In this document: positions 39,862-49,535 of the stretch, in pieces
Layout: each line of letters opens with the position of its first letter
Numbering within the stretch: position 1 is the first letter of the stretch
NCBI GenBank assembly: GCA_002720745.1
Contig: PBJO01000004.1
Coordinates: 28,809 to 92,808, forward strand
Source of the DNA: Balneola sp.
GTDB taxonomy: Bacteria; Bacteroidota; Rhodothermia; Balneolales; Balneolaceae
Direction: 5' to 3'
Length of the DNA stretch: 64,000 nucleotides
Translations under genes and position numbers: made by a program
Notes under the pieces: generated by a model
Told to the model about the DNA's origin: nothing
What the model saw: only the letters and a program-made list of their open reading frames with translations
The model's database searches: none

Positions 39862-40809
39862 CTACTGATCTATAGTATTTAGAAACTTATAAAACTCACT
39901 GTCCGTGGAGATAATAAGAGAGGTCTCCTTATCAATAGTGCTAATATAGGCTTCCATAGTCTTGGTGAAATCGTAAAGCTCCCTTGCCGAGCGTGAACGA
40001 TTGTAAGACTGATTGTAAATTGCTGCTGCTTCTGCATCTGCTTTACCTCGAATGGTTTCTGCTTCCCTGAAGGCTTCCGATTGAATACGTAACAATTCTC
40101 GCTCCTTTTCACCATTTATTCTGGAGGACTCACCCTGACCTTCTGATCTAAATTTATCGGCTATTCGATTTCTTTCCGATATCATACGATCATAGACAGT
40201 TCGGCGAACCTCCTCCACGTAATTGATTCGTTTAAATCTAAAATCCAACACTGCAATTCCAAGATCTGAAGCGCGTTCATTCGCTAATTCTTGGATTTGT
40301 TCTTGGATCACGTCTCGGCCTGTCTGGATAATCTCTAATGAATCAGTTACTATATCGGCTATGATACCTTCTGATATAGGTTCTCGATTTGTTGATCTAA
40401 TTAATTCAACAAGATTATGGGCGGCAATAGCATTTCGAGTTTCACCATCTAAAATATCATCCAGACGTGATTGAGCGCCACGCTCATCCCCTAACCGCTG
40501 AAAATATTGCAGAGGGTCAGTAATTTGCCAACGCGCATAGGTATCCACAAATATAAATTTTTTGTCTTTGGTTGGCACTTGATTTCGATCACCATCCCAT
40601 TCCAGATATCTCTTTTCAAAATAGTTCGCAGTTTGAATAAAGGGTACTTTAAAATTAAGACCTGGTTCTGTTACAGACTCACCAACTGGATTACCAAACT
40701 GTGTTATCACAACTTGTTCGGTTTCATCTACAATATAAAAACCATCACTTACAACAATCACTGCGAAGAATGCGAGGATGGTCGTGACTATTTTTGAGAA
40801 ATTTGTCAT
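39862..40809 (-). CDS. hflC: HflC, SPFH-domain protease modulator
   Basis: 315 aa. One N-terminal membrane anchor (about 8-25), then an SPFH/band-7 domain (VDETEQVVITQFGNPV) and a long helical region rich in Glu/Arg with ERELLRIQSEAF. HflC forms with HflK a large periplasmic cage around FtsH, limiting which membrane proteins it degrades. It follows hflK by ten bases. ftsH is not in the window. Confidence 0.93.
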   Translation of the reverse strand: MTNFSKIVTTILAFFAVIVVSDGFYIVDETEQVVITQFGNPVGESVTEPGLNFKVPFIQTANYFEKRYLEWDGDRNQVPTKDKKFIFVDTYARWQITDPLQYFQRLGDERGAQSRLDDILDGETRNAIAAHNLVELIRSTNREPISEGIIADIVTDSLEIIQTGRDVIQEQIQELANERASDLGIAVLDFRFKRINYVEEVRRTVYDRMISERNRIADKFRSEGQGESSRINGEKERELLRIQSEAFREAETIRGKADAEAAAIYNQSYNRSRSARELYDFTKTMEAYISTIDKETSLIISTDSEFYKFLNTIDQ

Positions 40810-40819
40810 GTCGCCCTTT

Positions 40820-41818
40820 TTAGTTGTTATTGTTATTCTTTTGACGTGCTCCGTCCATCTGTAATTGCAGTAACGGAATTACTGAATTACCCTCATCGTC
40901 AGTAATTATTTTCTGCCCCATATTTGGGATAACATCCTGCATAGTTTCCAAGAAAATTCGCCGTTTTGTTACTTCTGGAGCTTTGATGTATTCCTCAAAT
41001 AAATCATTAAATCGGGATACCTCACCTTGCGCTCTGTTTACTCTGTCGAGAGCATATCCTTCTGCCTTTTGTATAGTCTCCTGCGCCTCACCAGCTGCGC
41101 GTGGAATTACACGGTTGTAGTCGGCACGAGCTTGATTAATTAATGTTTCACGCTGCTGCTGAGCCTCATTAACACCATTGAAAGAGGGTTTTACAGGATC
41201 TGGTGGATTTATATCCTGAAGTACTACTTGCTCAATAGTAAGGCCGATTTCATATTCATTACAAAGCTTCTGAATAATTGCTTCTGCCTGTGAGGCAACA
41301 TCCGCACGCCCTACGGTTAGTACTTCGTTTACAGTACGGTCACCAACAATTTGACGCATCGCAGCCTCTGAGATATCTCTTAATGTCTCATCAGCATTTC
41401 GAACTTTAAATAAATAACTAAAAGGGTCATTTACTCGGTATTGTACAACCCACTCTACATCGGCTAAATTCAAATCCCCAGTAAGCATCAAGGATTCCCC
41501 CTCATAGCCTACTTTTCTATAGGTGGAATTAACTCCAGCAGATGCGGTACGATAGCCAAATTCTTGCTTTAATTGCCGTTGCACGGGGACGTATATACGT
41601 TGCTCCATTATAGGAACTTTAAAGTTTATGCCTGGAGCAGCTTCTCTCTGATACTCACCAAATCGGGTAATAACTCCAACTTCTTCCGGCTGAACCGTAA
41701 AGATTGTGGACCCTCCCAGTATTAGGCCAATAAGGATTATAAGTATCCACTTTATATTTTTTGTTATGGATTCAAACTGCGGAGGCAAATTGAATTCCAA
41801 ATTGTTTTCTTCTGCCAT
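40820..41818 (-). CDS. hflK: HflK, SPFH-domain protease modulator
   Basis: 332 aa. A short acidic N-terminus, one membrane helix (about 23-45), an SPFH domain starting VQPEEVGVITRFG, and HflK motifs such as DIPVKPSF-like NPPDPVKPSFNGVNEAQQQRE. It pairs with HflC in the FtsH-associated cage. It is first in the minus-strand hflK-hflC pair and divergent from the MscS channel gene, with about 250 bases between them. Confidence 0.94.
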   Translation of the reverse strand: MAEENNLEFNLPPQFESITKNIKWILIILIGLILGGSTIFTVQPEEVGVITRFGEYQREAAPGINFKVPIMEQRIYVPVQRQLKQEFGYRTASAGVNSTYRKVGYEGESLMLTGDLNLADVEWVVQYRVNDPFSYLFKVRNADETLRDISEAAMRQIVGDRTVNEVLTVGRADVASQAEAIIQKLCNEYEIGLTIEQVVLQDINPPDPVKPSFNGVNEAQQQRETLINQARADYNRVIPRAAGEAQETIQKAEGYALDRVNRAQGEVSRFNDLFEEYIKAPEVTKRRIFLETMQDVIPNMGQKIITDDEGNSVIPLLQLQMDGARQKNNNNN

Positions 41819-42075
41819 AATTATTCTAAAATATTTTTAAACAGATTAAGGTTATTTCATCAACTAATTGATAGTTACTGCACTTTTGTGCAAATCTCTT
41901 GGAATGCATTGCAATTTCTTAAACGCTAAGCTGCTGGGTATTGAGTTTTTCCAAAATTCTTAGAATAGTTTTATAACGTAGACGCTATCCATTTTATTCT
42001 ACTAATTCTCTTATGTAGACGCAATATAACAAAAAGAAATCACCCTTTTTTACTTTAAGTTCATTGGTAGAACTG

Positions 42076-43935
42076 ATGCCTTATTTCTATATTACAAATC
42101 TTCTAAAGCCTCAAATAGTGCCTATAAAGTATTTAAATATGTTATCTTTACTCTTACCTGTTGAATCAGAAAAATGCTCAAGTAAACTCCGCGAAAAAGC
42201 TATATCGGCCCGGAACAAAACTTCTAAAGAAAGAAGCGATAAGTGGATTTATATGTTATTTTTGTGCTTTTTTATGCTCGCAGCAGATGGTAAACGCATC
42301 TTCGCGCAAGTAAGCTTAATAGATTCTACTATCCACGAAAATACTTTCGTTTCGAGTCCACAAAAGAGCGTTCATAGTTTTATTCATTGGCAACAAAAAG
42401 GACATGTTATACCAAATCGGTACATTCAACCTTTTGCACTTTTTAATGGTGAACAGGCAGATAAAGAGCAATTAGCCCATCAATTACTTAAAGTACTAGA
42501 TGCCCGAGGACTGTTGGTTGTGTATTCTGAGATACCCGAGAACCCTAATTATATTGATTCCCTATCTGGATTACCACAATACATTCTATTCAACGATCTT
42601 CCTGAAGTCTACCTCCGTAAAGTTGGCTCAGAATGGTTGTTCTCCGAATCGACTATTGAACAAATACCTATCCTCTACAGAGCTACATTTTCTAGCACCT
42701 TAGAAGCATTTATTGATCGCTTACCGCCCGTGGCTAAAACGGAATGGATGGGATTATATGTTTGGCAGGTTATTGGTCTTTTTGTGTGGATTTTATTAGC
42801 ACTCGTTATACGAAATCTTTTCGAACGTATTCTCACTCAGTATTTGACTGGTTGGGCTAAAAAAACGAGAATAGAATGGGATGACTTGCTATTAGAATCG
42901 GTTCAAAAACCACTTGGTTTAGTCGTGTTGACTAGTTTCCTACTCCTTAGCTATACTAACCTCCAATTTGGTGTTAGTATTAATCTATACCTTTCCAAAA
43001 TTCTTAGCATTTCACTATCTATCGCTATTTTTTGGGTTATATACAATCTAATTGACGTTTTTGCAGAATACCTGACGCACGTGACAGGTAGAACTGAGAA
43101 TTCTTTGGATGATCAATTAGTGCCACTCGTACGCAAAACACTGCGTGTTTTTATCGTGGTTTTAGGTGTTATTGTCATTCTTCAAAACAATGGGTACAAC
43201 GTGGCCTCGCTCATTGCAGGACTTGGTATTGGTGGTTTGGCTGTTGCTCTAGCAGCTAAGGATACGCTAGCTAATTTTTTTGGATCCATAACTATTTTTG
43301 TAGATCGTCCTTTTCGAATGGGAGATTGGATCAAAACAAGTGCTGCAGAGGGTACTGTTGAGGAAGTAGGGTTTCGTTCGACGCGAATTAGAACTTTTTA
43401 TAATTCGGTTGTTTCTGTACCTAATTCAAGCCTAGCTAACTCCGAAATTGATAACCTGGGTATGCGTGAATTTAGGCGATTAAAAACTATACTTAATCTG
43501 ACTTACGATACCTCTCCTGAACAAATGGAAGCATTTGTTGAAGGTATAAAGGCCATAGTTAAAGCAAACTCAAATTTTCGACAAGATTATTATGAAATTC
43601 ACTTTCACGCTTTTGGGGCGCACTCTTTAGACGTTTTAGTATATGTATTTTTCTCTGTCCCAGACTGGAGTACTGAGCTACAACAACGCCATAATTTTCT
43701 GTTAGAAATTCTTCGTTTAGCTAAAGCTCTTAAAGTAGAATTTGCCTTTCCCACCCAAACCCTTCATATCGACTCTCACATTCAAGGTGAATTGGCAGAA
43801 AAACCTTCCCCTTCGACTGACTCACTTATACATCAGATTAAATCTTTTGGTCCAAATGGTGAGGATGCAAAACCGGAAGGCTTCAAGCTTTATGAGAAAG
43901 GATCGGAAGTCAATTACGGCCCTAAAAAACCTTGA
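42076..43935 (+). CDS. MscS-family mechanosensitive channel
   Basis: 619 aa from ATG 42076; TTG 42064, ATG 42139 and ATG 42253 (which gives a clean signal peptide, MLFLCFFMLAADG...FAQ) are alternatives. A periplasmic N-terminal part of about 150 residues precedes five helices (from about residue 235). The pore helix GLGIGGLAVALAAKDTLANFFGS and the following beta domain with FRMGDWIK are textbook MscS. It releases solutes on osmotic downshock in the inner membrane. The C-terminal tail is polar. Confidence 0.92.
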   Translation: MPYFYITNLLKPQIVPIKYLNMLSLLLPVESEKCSSKLREKAISARNKTSKERSDKWIYMLFLCFFMLAADGKRIFAQVSLIDSTIHENTFVSSPQKSVHSFIHWQQKGHVIPNRYIQPFALFNGEQADKEQLAHQLLKVLDARGLLVVYSEIPENPNYIDSLSGLPQYILFNDLPEVYLRKVGSEWLFSESTIEQIPILYRATFSSTLEAFIDRLPPVAKTEWMGLYVWQVIGLFVWILLALVIRNLFERILTQYLTGWAKKTRIEWDDLLLESVQKPLGLVVLTSFLLLSYTNLQFGVSINLYLSKILSISLSIAIFWVIYNLIDVFAEYLTHVTGRTENSLDDQLVPLVRKTLRVFIVVLGVIVILQNNGYNVASLIAGLGIGGLAVALAAKDTLANFFGSITIFVDRPFRMGDWIKTSAAEGTVEEVGFRSTRIRTFYNSVVSVPNSSLANSEIDNLGMREFRRLKTILNLTYDTSPEQMEAFVEGIKAIVKANSNFRQDYYEIHFHAFGAHSLDVLVYVFFSVPDWSTELQQRHNFLLEILRLAKALKVEFAFPTQTLHIDSHIQGELAEKPSPSTDSLIHQIKSFGPNGEDAKPEGFKLYEKGSEVNYGPKKP

Positions 43936-44014
43936 TACGAGACTAGAAATTTTGGCTTGAGTGAGTAATCTTAACACAAAAAAAAAACTCACCAAAAACT
44001 CTTCTTTATCCGCT

Positions 44015-44461
44015 TTATTTCTGTTCAGCGGGCTTTGTAAAAGCTTCAAAAACCATTTTTAAATCTTCCGCCACATCTTGACTCGTACGTCCTTCAATGC
44101 GATGTCGAGGAATCATTGCCTTAATTTCCCCGTCGACAAAGTAAGCAAAAGAGGGTGACGAAGGCGGAAATTCACTAAAATAGGCCCTTGCGTAGGCAGT
44201 CGCTTCTTTATCTTGACCTGCAAATACTGTAACCAAATGATCGGGTTTAGCTTCCGACTGCTCCAAAGCGATCCCCAAGCCTGGGCGCGCGTTTCCGGCA
44301 GCACACCCACAAACCGAATTAATAGCTAAGAGCATTGTTCCTTTATATTCTTTCATCGCTCGGTCTACATCATCCTTGGTGATCAATTCTTCAACACCTA
44401 ACTGTGTTAATTCTTCTCTCATCCATGAGGTATCAGGCCCCTTTCCAAATCCAAATTGCAT
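44015..44461 (-). CDS. Bacilliredoxin, BrxA/BrxB (YphP/YqiW) family
   Basis: 148 aa from ATG 44461; a 10-codon longer frame is unlikely. The redox motif VCGCAAGNARPG has Cys51 and Cys53 (CxC), and the downstream FVDGEIKAMIPRHRIEG matches the family. Bacilliredoxins remove bacillithiol from proteins in Firmicutes; many Bacteroidota also make bacillithiol, so such a role is plausible here. Convergent with the MscS gene and 41 bases downstream of sodA, suggesting shared oxidative-stress control. Confidence 0.9.
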   Translation of the reverse strand: MQFGFGKGPDTSWMREELTQLGVEELITKDDVDRAMKEYKGTMLLAINSVCGCAAGNARPGLGIALEQSEAKPDHLVTVFAGQDKEATAYARAYFSEFPPSSPSFAYFVDGEIKAMIPRHRIEGRTSQDVAEDLKMVFEAFTKPAEQK

Positions 44462-44532
44462 AATCGTAGTACTTAAGGTTAAGTAAAACACCCTACCCGA
44501 ATATGATAAGGTGTCTCAATGATGATCTTTAG

Positions 44533-45141
44533 TTATTTTGCAGAGTCGTAATTCGCTTGAACTTGATCCCAATTAATTACGCTCCAGAAAGCAGAAATAT
44601 AATCAGGTCTGCGATTTTGATAATGTAAATAGTAAGCATGTTCCCAAACATCTAATCCTAAAATAGGAGTATAACCATCCATGATTGGACTATCCTGATT
44701 AGCGGTTGAATGCACCACTAACTTGCCAGAACCGTCTACGGACAACCATGCCCATCCAGATCCAAATCGTGTAGCCGCGGCATTGGCAAATGCCTCTTTG
44801 AATACGTCAAAACCTCCTAATTCTGCGTCTATAGCCGTAGCTAAACTACCTGAGGGATTACCACCACCATTTGGCGAAAGTATAGACCAAAATAAACTAT
44901 GATTAGCAAAACCACCGCCATTGTTAATGACAGCTTGTTGCTTATCTGCCGGAAGACTTGAAATATTTGCTAACACATCTTCAATGGACGAGGTCTCATA
45001 TGCAGTACTTTCTAGAGCTGCATTCACTTTTGTAGTATATCCTTGATGATGTTTTGTGTGATGTATTTCCATTGTACGGGCATCGAAATGAGGTTCAAGT
45101 GCATCATACGCGTAAGAAAGTTCAGGTAATGTATACGCCAT
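44533..45141 (-). CDS. sodA: Superoxide dismutase, manganese type
   Basis: 202 aa. Metal ligands: His27 in MEIHHTKHH, the His of [11 protein letters not shown], and Asp/His of [11 protein letters not shown]. The active-site glutamine in TANQDSPIM is in the C-terminal half, which marks the Mn rather than the Fe form. It removes superoxide in the cytoplasm; the second enzyme at 17.8 kb is extracytoplasmic. Confidence 0.96.
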   Translation of the reverse strand: MAYTLPELSYAYDALEPHFDARTMEIHHTKHHQGYTTKVNAALESTAYETSSIEDVLANISSLPADKQQAVINNGGGFANHSLFWSILSPNGGGNPSGSLATAIDAELGGFDVFKEAFANAAATRFGSGWAWLSVDGSGKLVVHSTANQDSPIMDGYTPILGLDVWEHAYYLHYQNRRPDYISAFWSVINWDQVQANYDSAK

Positions 45142-45281
45142 TTTCCTGTATATTTTAAGTTTTTTGATTATTGTTAGTGGATCTTAGCCTATTGAGTACT
45201 TCAGACCCGCCTTTCAAATTCCTCTACAAAAATAAGCAATGACCGGGAAAAAAACATTCCGTAAAATTGAGCTATTTTCGA

Positions 45282-45989
45282 TTATACGTAATGGATCGCC
45301 ATAGGCAAACCAACTCCATCTAGGGGTGGTATTTCAGGAATTGTTTTTAACCCGTTCTCAATTGATTTTTTGGCTGAAAGGGCTAACACCATGGCGTCTA
45401 CAATATCATCTTCCTTCACCTCTGAACGCCTATATTCTTCTTTAATGATTCGGAAGAACTCCTCGGCCCATTCACTTTCTTCGATTAACAATTCTAAACG
45501 ATGCCTAATACCTTTTTTGAGGTTTTTTTTCTGAAAAATCATACCTCCATTCAACCTATTGAATAGCCATTCCGGATGACTCTCTAGAACATGCCCTTCC
45601 CAACCCTCATGTTTTATAAGCAACTCATCCAAGACCCTAATTTTGGGTGTTATATTCCATGATTGTAGCGTGAGTTTTTTCTCGGTATAATCATAACTTG
45701 TCATATTTGCCTCAGCATAGGTAGGAGCATACAAGGCAGGCCGTATAGGTGGACTAAACACACTCGAGGAGTATTCCGAACCTAACCGTTTTCGCAACTC
45801 TAGATCACATTGTCTTGTATAGGATTCCTCCTCTAGGCCTATAGGCATATCAATGAATACACGGTCATAATCACCAAGTGCACTCTCTAATTCCGCCCCA
45901 TCTTTAAGTATTTCATAGTGTTCTTGTCCCTTAGCAAAACTGATAAGGATCCAACCGTATCTACAACCATCTATACCTGCGGTTTTCAT
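45282..45989 (-). CDS. DUF429 protein
   Basis: 235 aa. It begins with the RNase-H-like first strand (AGIDGCRYGWILISF), has FIDMPIGLEE with a conserved acidic residue, RQCDLELRKRLG and the late DDIVDAMVLALSA segment, all typical of DUF429. The fold suggests a nuclease or ATPase-like protein, but no activity is known to me. It lies 14 bases after aspS and is probably co-transcribed. Confidence 0.88.
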   Translation of the reverse strand: MKTAGIDGCRYGWILISFAKGQEHYEILKDGAELESALGDYDRVFIDMPIGLEEESYTRQCDLELRKRLGSEYSSSVFSPPIRPALYAPTYAEANMTSYDYTEKKLTLQSWNITPKIRVLDELLIKHEGWEGHVLESHPEWLFNRLNGGMIFQKKNLKKGIRHRLELLIEESEWAEEFFRIIKEEYRRSEVKEDDIVDAMVLALSAKKSIENGLKTIPEIPPLDGVGLPMAIHYV

Positions 45990-46003
45990 AATAGCATACC
46001 GCG

Positions 46004-47779
46004 CTAAGATTGAATACGTTTTAATTTTATATGCAACTCATCTAGCTGCTTAGCTTCTGCGCAAGCAGGAGAATCATCCATCATACTTTGGGCTCGTTGA
46101 TTTTTAGGAAATGCAATAACATCCTTCAAACTCTTTGCCTTAGTTAATATCATAATAAGTCGGTCCAGACCTAATGCGATACCTCCATGTGGTGGTGCGC
46201 CATAGCGAAAAGCTTGTAACAAAAATCCAAACTTATCCTCCGCCTCTTTCTCATCAATTCCAAGCAGATCAAACATTCGTTGCTGCATTTTAGGATGATG
46301 TATCCGTATAGATCCGCCTCCAATTTCGCTCCCATTCAATACCAAATCATACGCTCGAGCCCGCACTGCTCCAGGTTCAGTATCCATGAGCTCACTATCC
46401 TCCACCCTGGGTGATGTAAATGGGTGATGCATGGCATGGTACCGCTGCAATTCAGTATCCCACTTAAATAAAGGGAAATCCGTAACCCAAAGAGGTTTAA
46501 ATACATTCTCGTCAATTAACCCAAATTCTTCCCCCACCATTAACCTTAGTTGACCCAATTGCTCAAGTACCTGTGGTTTTGGCCCTGCCAATAAGAATAT
46601 CAAATCACCATTTTCTGCCTTAGAAGCTGTCACCATTTCATCAATAATTGTGTCCTTTAAAAATTTAGCAACGCTACAAAAAGGACCATCCTCCTGCATT
46701 TTAATGTATATGAGTCCTCCTGCTCCAGCCTCTTTTTTTACTCGTTCGGTCCAACGATCAATGGCACCACGTCCCATCATACCTTGCCCTGGAATAGTGA
46801 ATCCAACAACGCCACCACCCTGCAATACCGTATCGGAAAACACTTTAAACTCTGCCTTAGCAACAATATCAGAGAAATCTACAAACTCACATCCAAACCG
46901 TAAGTCAGGCTTATCGGATCCAAAGGATTTCATTGCTTGATCATAACTCATTTGTGGAAATTGGGTTGCCAGCTCCACACCTATGGTTTCTTTGAATATC
47001 CTGGAAATAAGCTCCTCATGTATACTATATATGTGTTCCTCATCTACAAAGGACATTTCCACATCAATCTGCGTGAACTCAGGTTGGCGATCTGCCCGCA
47101 GATCTTCGTCTCTAAAACACTTGGTAATCTGGAAGTATCGATCAAAACCAGATGTCATCAGGAGTTGTTTATAAGTTTGAGGACTTTGAGGTAGGGCAAA
47201 AAACTTACCAGGATTAACTCTACTTGGTACTAAATAATCTCTGGCACCTTCTGGTGTACTTTTCATAAGTACTGGTGTTTCTACTTCAACAAACTGCCGC
47301 TCATGATAAAAACTGCGAATAATATGATACGCTTTAGAGCGCACAAATAATTTTTTCTGAACTTCTGGTCTGCGTAAGTCTAAGTACCGGTGTTTTAGCC
47401 GGACTTCTTCATTCGTTGTGATACCATCCTTAATTTCAAATGGTGGTGTTTGTGCTTCGGAATAAATCACTAAATCATTAACCTCAATTTCTACCTCACC
47501 AGTAATCAATTTTGAATTAATATTCTCTTCACCTCTCGCAATGACCGTACCTTTAATTCCAATAACATACTCCGTACGTAACTGTTCTGCTCTCTTGTGT
47601 AACACTACATCAGTTTCAGTAAACACTATCTGGGTAACCCCAAAACGATCTCTTAAATCAATAAATATAAGTCCTCCAAGATCTCTCCGAGGTCCAACCC
47701 AACCGTTGAGTACTACTTGCAGACCAATGTGCTGCACTGTAAGTTCACCGCAGCTATGACTGCGTTGTAATGTTTTCAT
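46004..47779 (-). CDS. aspS: Aspartyl-tRNA synthetase, bacterial type
   Basis: 591 aa from ATG 47779, where MKTLQRSHSCGEL is the family start (a six-residue longer frame is possible but unlikely). OB-fold anticodon domain to about 105, motif 2 FRDEDLRADRQPEFTQID near 220, the bacterial GAD insertion (about 290-420), motif 3 GIALGLDRLIMIL near 535. It charges tRNA-Asp (or also Asn; not decidable here). Confidence 0.97.
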   Translation of the reverse strand: MKTLQRSHSCGELTVQHIGLQVVLNGWVGPRRDLGGLIFIDLRDRFGVTQIVFTETDVVLHKRAEQLRTEYVIGIKGTVIARGEENINSKLITGEVEIEVNDLVIYSEAQTPPFEIKDGITTNEEVRLKHRYLDLRRPEVQKKLFVRSKAYHIIRSFYHERQFVEVETPVLMKSTPEGARDYLVPSRVNPGKFFALPQSPQTYKQLLMTSGFDRYFQITKCFRDEDLRADRQPEFTQIDVEMSFVDEEHIYSIHEELISRIFKETIGVELATQFPQMSYDQAMKSFGSDKPDLRFGCEFVDFSDIVAKAEFKVFSDTVLQGGGVVGFTIPGQGMMGRGAIDRWTERVKKEAGAGGLIYIKMQEDGPFCSVAKFLKDTIIDEMVTASKAENGDLIFLLAGPKPQVLEQLGQLRLMVGEEFGLIDENVFKPLWVTDFPLFKWDTELQRYHAMHHPFTSPRVEDSELMDTEPGAVRARAYDLVLNGSEIGGGSIRIHHPKMQQRMFDLLGIDEKEAEDKFGFLLQAFRYGAPPHGGIALGLDRLIMILTKAKSLKDVIAFPKNQRAQSMMDDSPACAEAKQLDELHIKLKRIQS

Positions 47780-48101
47780 AAATAATCTAACTAACAATAA
47801 ATTGAGTGAGGCTATGGACTGTAAAATATCCGTTATTTATGAATCCAAAGCATATATAATCAAAGTAAATTACACATTATGTGGACGAATATCCCACAAG
47901 AAGTTTAAATTAAAGAATTGCTTTATTTGAATTAATAGAGCCCTTCTAATGAATATGATTATTCTAACACTCAATAGTTTTTTGAGATTGTTCTTTTTTA
48001 GTTATTTTATATGTTAATATATCCTGAACATCCATAAGTTATGCCAATCAGTTATTATTGAGTTGGTTAAGCTAACATCCATTTAGCCTGGGGAGGTCTA
48101 C
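47780..48101. other. Intergenic region between aspS and the LuxR-type gene
   Basis: 322 bases, strongly AT-rich, upstream of both divergent genes and so presumably holding both promoters. I see no ORF, RNA gene or clear operator in it apart from the ribosome-binding site next to 48102. Confidence 0.6.
48091..48096 (+). promoter_or_regulatory. Strong Shine-Dalgarno site of the LuxR-type gene
   Basis: GGGAGG five bases before ATG 48102. Such a good site is unusual in this window, where most genes have little or no recognisable Shine-Dalgarno sequence. It fixes the start. Confidence 0.7.
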
Positions 48102-48749
48102 ATGGAAAAAATATCAACAATCGTTGCCGACGGTAATGAAATATTTCGCCACGGACTTAGGTCTATCTTATCGGACCATCACTTCGATATTGTCTCGGAG
48201 ATAGATAATGGTGCATTAGTCTTAAGTGCATATGAAATTGAAAAACCTCAACTCTGTGTGCTCTCTTTTCAACTTCCTGAAATTTCAGGAATACACCTAA
48301 CTAAGAAACTTATTGAGAAATTTCCGGAGACTCGCATACTTATATTGGCTGATGATTACAAAGAAGATACGTTAAATGATTTTTTAGCCTCTGGTGCCCA
48401 AGGTCTGCTAATGAAAAGTGCGCATAGAATCGAGTTGGTAGATGCAGCCACCAAAGTAGGAGAGGGAGATACCTACCTTGGGAAAATTTATTCAAAAATG
48501 ATGACTCGGGAATATCGAAAACTCACCACTTACCGAAAGTCCAAAAAAATCATTACCCGGCGGGAACGCGAGGTTCTACACTTGCTCATACATGGAAACA
48601 CTAGTACAGAGATTGCATCAATATTGTTCATTTCGCCACGAACCGTCGACAAGCATAGAACCAATCTACTTAAAAAGCTAGATCTTAAAAATACAGCTAG
48701 CTTGGTGCGATTTGCAATAGAAAATAAAACTAATCTAGAGCACATGTGA
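48102..48749 (+). CDS. LuxR/NarL-type response regulator with pseudo-receiver domain
   Basis: 215 aa. Residues 1-120 are receiver-like and 148-210 a LuxR helix-turn-helix (TRREREVLHLLIHGNTSTEI, SPRTVDKHRTNLLKKL). The receiver lacks the phosphoacceptor: the expected Asp is Ser55 (CVLSFQLPEISG). The acidic pair is Asp10-Gly11, the switch Thr/Ser is Ala83, and only Lys105 is kept. It is thus unlikely to be phosphorylated in the normal way, and no histidine kinase is adjacent. It probably binds DNA constitutively or senses something else. Confidence 0.9.
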   Translation: MEKISTIVADGNEIFRHGLRSILSDHHFDIVSEIDNGALVLSAYEIEKPQLCVLSFQLPEISGIHLTKKLIEKFPETRILILADDYKEDTLNDFLASGAQGLLMKSAHRIELVDAATKVGEGDTYLGKIYSKMMTREYRKLTTYRKSKKIITRREREVLHLLIHGNTSTEIASILFISPRTVDKHRTNLLKKLDLKNTASLVRFAIENKTNLEHM

Positions 48750-48856
48750 ACGCATTTCTAGGGTCATTTGTACTCATGACTGATTAGAAGTTAGGAATTG
48801 TAGATGGTAAGAGAATATGTTCATAGTTGTGAGGCTTATAGTTGTTTATCGGGGTT

Positions 48857-48886
48857 ATACGTATTTATACGTATTTAAATTACGTA
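48857..48886. repeat. Phased TACGTA palindromes
   Basis: TACGTA at 48858, 48868 and 48881; the first two are inside a perfect tandem 10-mer (ATACGTATTT twice, 48857-48876). Ten-base phasing puts the first two on one helix face, as in operators for dimeric regulators. They lie 110 bases downstream of the LuxR-type gene. Confidence 0.55.
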
Positions 48887-48965
48887 ATAAAGATTATTGA
48901 GCAATCTGTTAGCAAATCCTATGTTTAAAGTGCAAATGGGGTAATAGCCGTCTGTAGATGATATT

Positions 48966-48998
48966 AGCCGTCTACCATTGAGTTGGGGACGGCTTTTT
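48966..48998 (+). terminator. Intrinsic terminator-like hairpin
   Basis: AGCCGTC (48966-48972) pairs with GACGGCT (48988-48994), followed by more T (run of seven T including the last stem base). An extra copy of TAGCCGTCT sits 20 bases upstream (48945-48953), which could compete for the right arm. It is 220 bases after the LuxR-type gene. Confidence 0.65.
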
Positions 48999-49352
48999 TA
49001 TAGTACAGTTTTCGTTTTTATCAATACAGGATCTAGCTGTTATTTGTGGTATCTGCTCATAATTGATAAGTATAATACCAACACGCAGTCTTACAAAGAT
49101 GTAATTACCTTGAAGAGACAAATACAGTATGATAAAAAGTAGTATTAGTGATACAGGGGTTAGTACTTATTTAGAGATAGATTAACAAGATGATATTCTC
49201 TATCATGTGTATGTATCGAACTCCAAAGGAAGAAGTAGAATTATCCCAATATTAGTTTAGAGTGTGGTAGAAAAACCCCACAAACCAACCTTATTAGACA
49301 GATTATGAAGAAACATAAAATATAATTCATAAATTATTATTATGCTAAATAG

Positions 49353-49490
49353 ATGAGTTTAGTTAATGTTTTTATACGTTCAGTTGTAAGAGAAGTTAGT
49401 AGAAACTATGGTAAATTTATCTCAAATAGTCTACTTGGTAATTCACACTCTACACATGTTAGAGTAGTCGATACACATTTAGGAATGTAA
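49353..49490 (+). CDS. Small basic protein, 45 aa, unknown
   Basis: ATG 49353 to TAA 49490. The peptide begins MSLVNVFIRSVVREVSRNYG and continues with KFISNSLLGNSHSTHVRVVD: an amphipathic helix, then a Ser/His-rich turn. The composition is protein-like rather than random, and I judge it more likely real than not, but no Shine-Dalgarno site or named family supports it. It is convergent with the small membrane ORFs on the other strand. Confidence 0.5.
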   Translation: MSLVNVFIRSVVREVSRNYGKFISNSLLGNSHSTHVRVVDTHLGM

Positions 49491-49535
49491 ATAAGATGGC
49501 GAAGTGTTAACACATTAGCTTTATCAATTGTATAG

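Larger units (their letters stand above)
48750..49352. other. AT-rich intergenic region
   Basis: About 600 bases with no convincing gene on either strand (longest ATG frames about 20 codons). It holds the phased TACGTA palindromes (48858-48886) and a terminator-like hairpin (48966-48998), listed separately. The rest shows nothing I can name. Confidence 0.6.

Noticed and set aside
41978..42022. GTAGACGC twice, 37 bases apart, between hflK and the MscS gene
   Set aside because: Eight-base direct repeats of this kind can arise by chance and nothing else marks them as operators.
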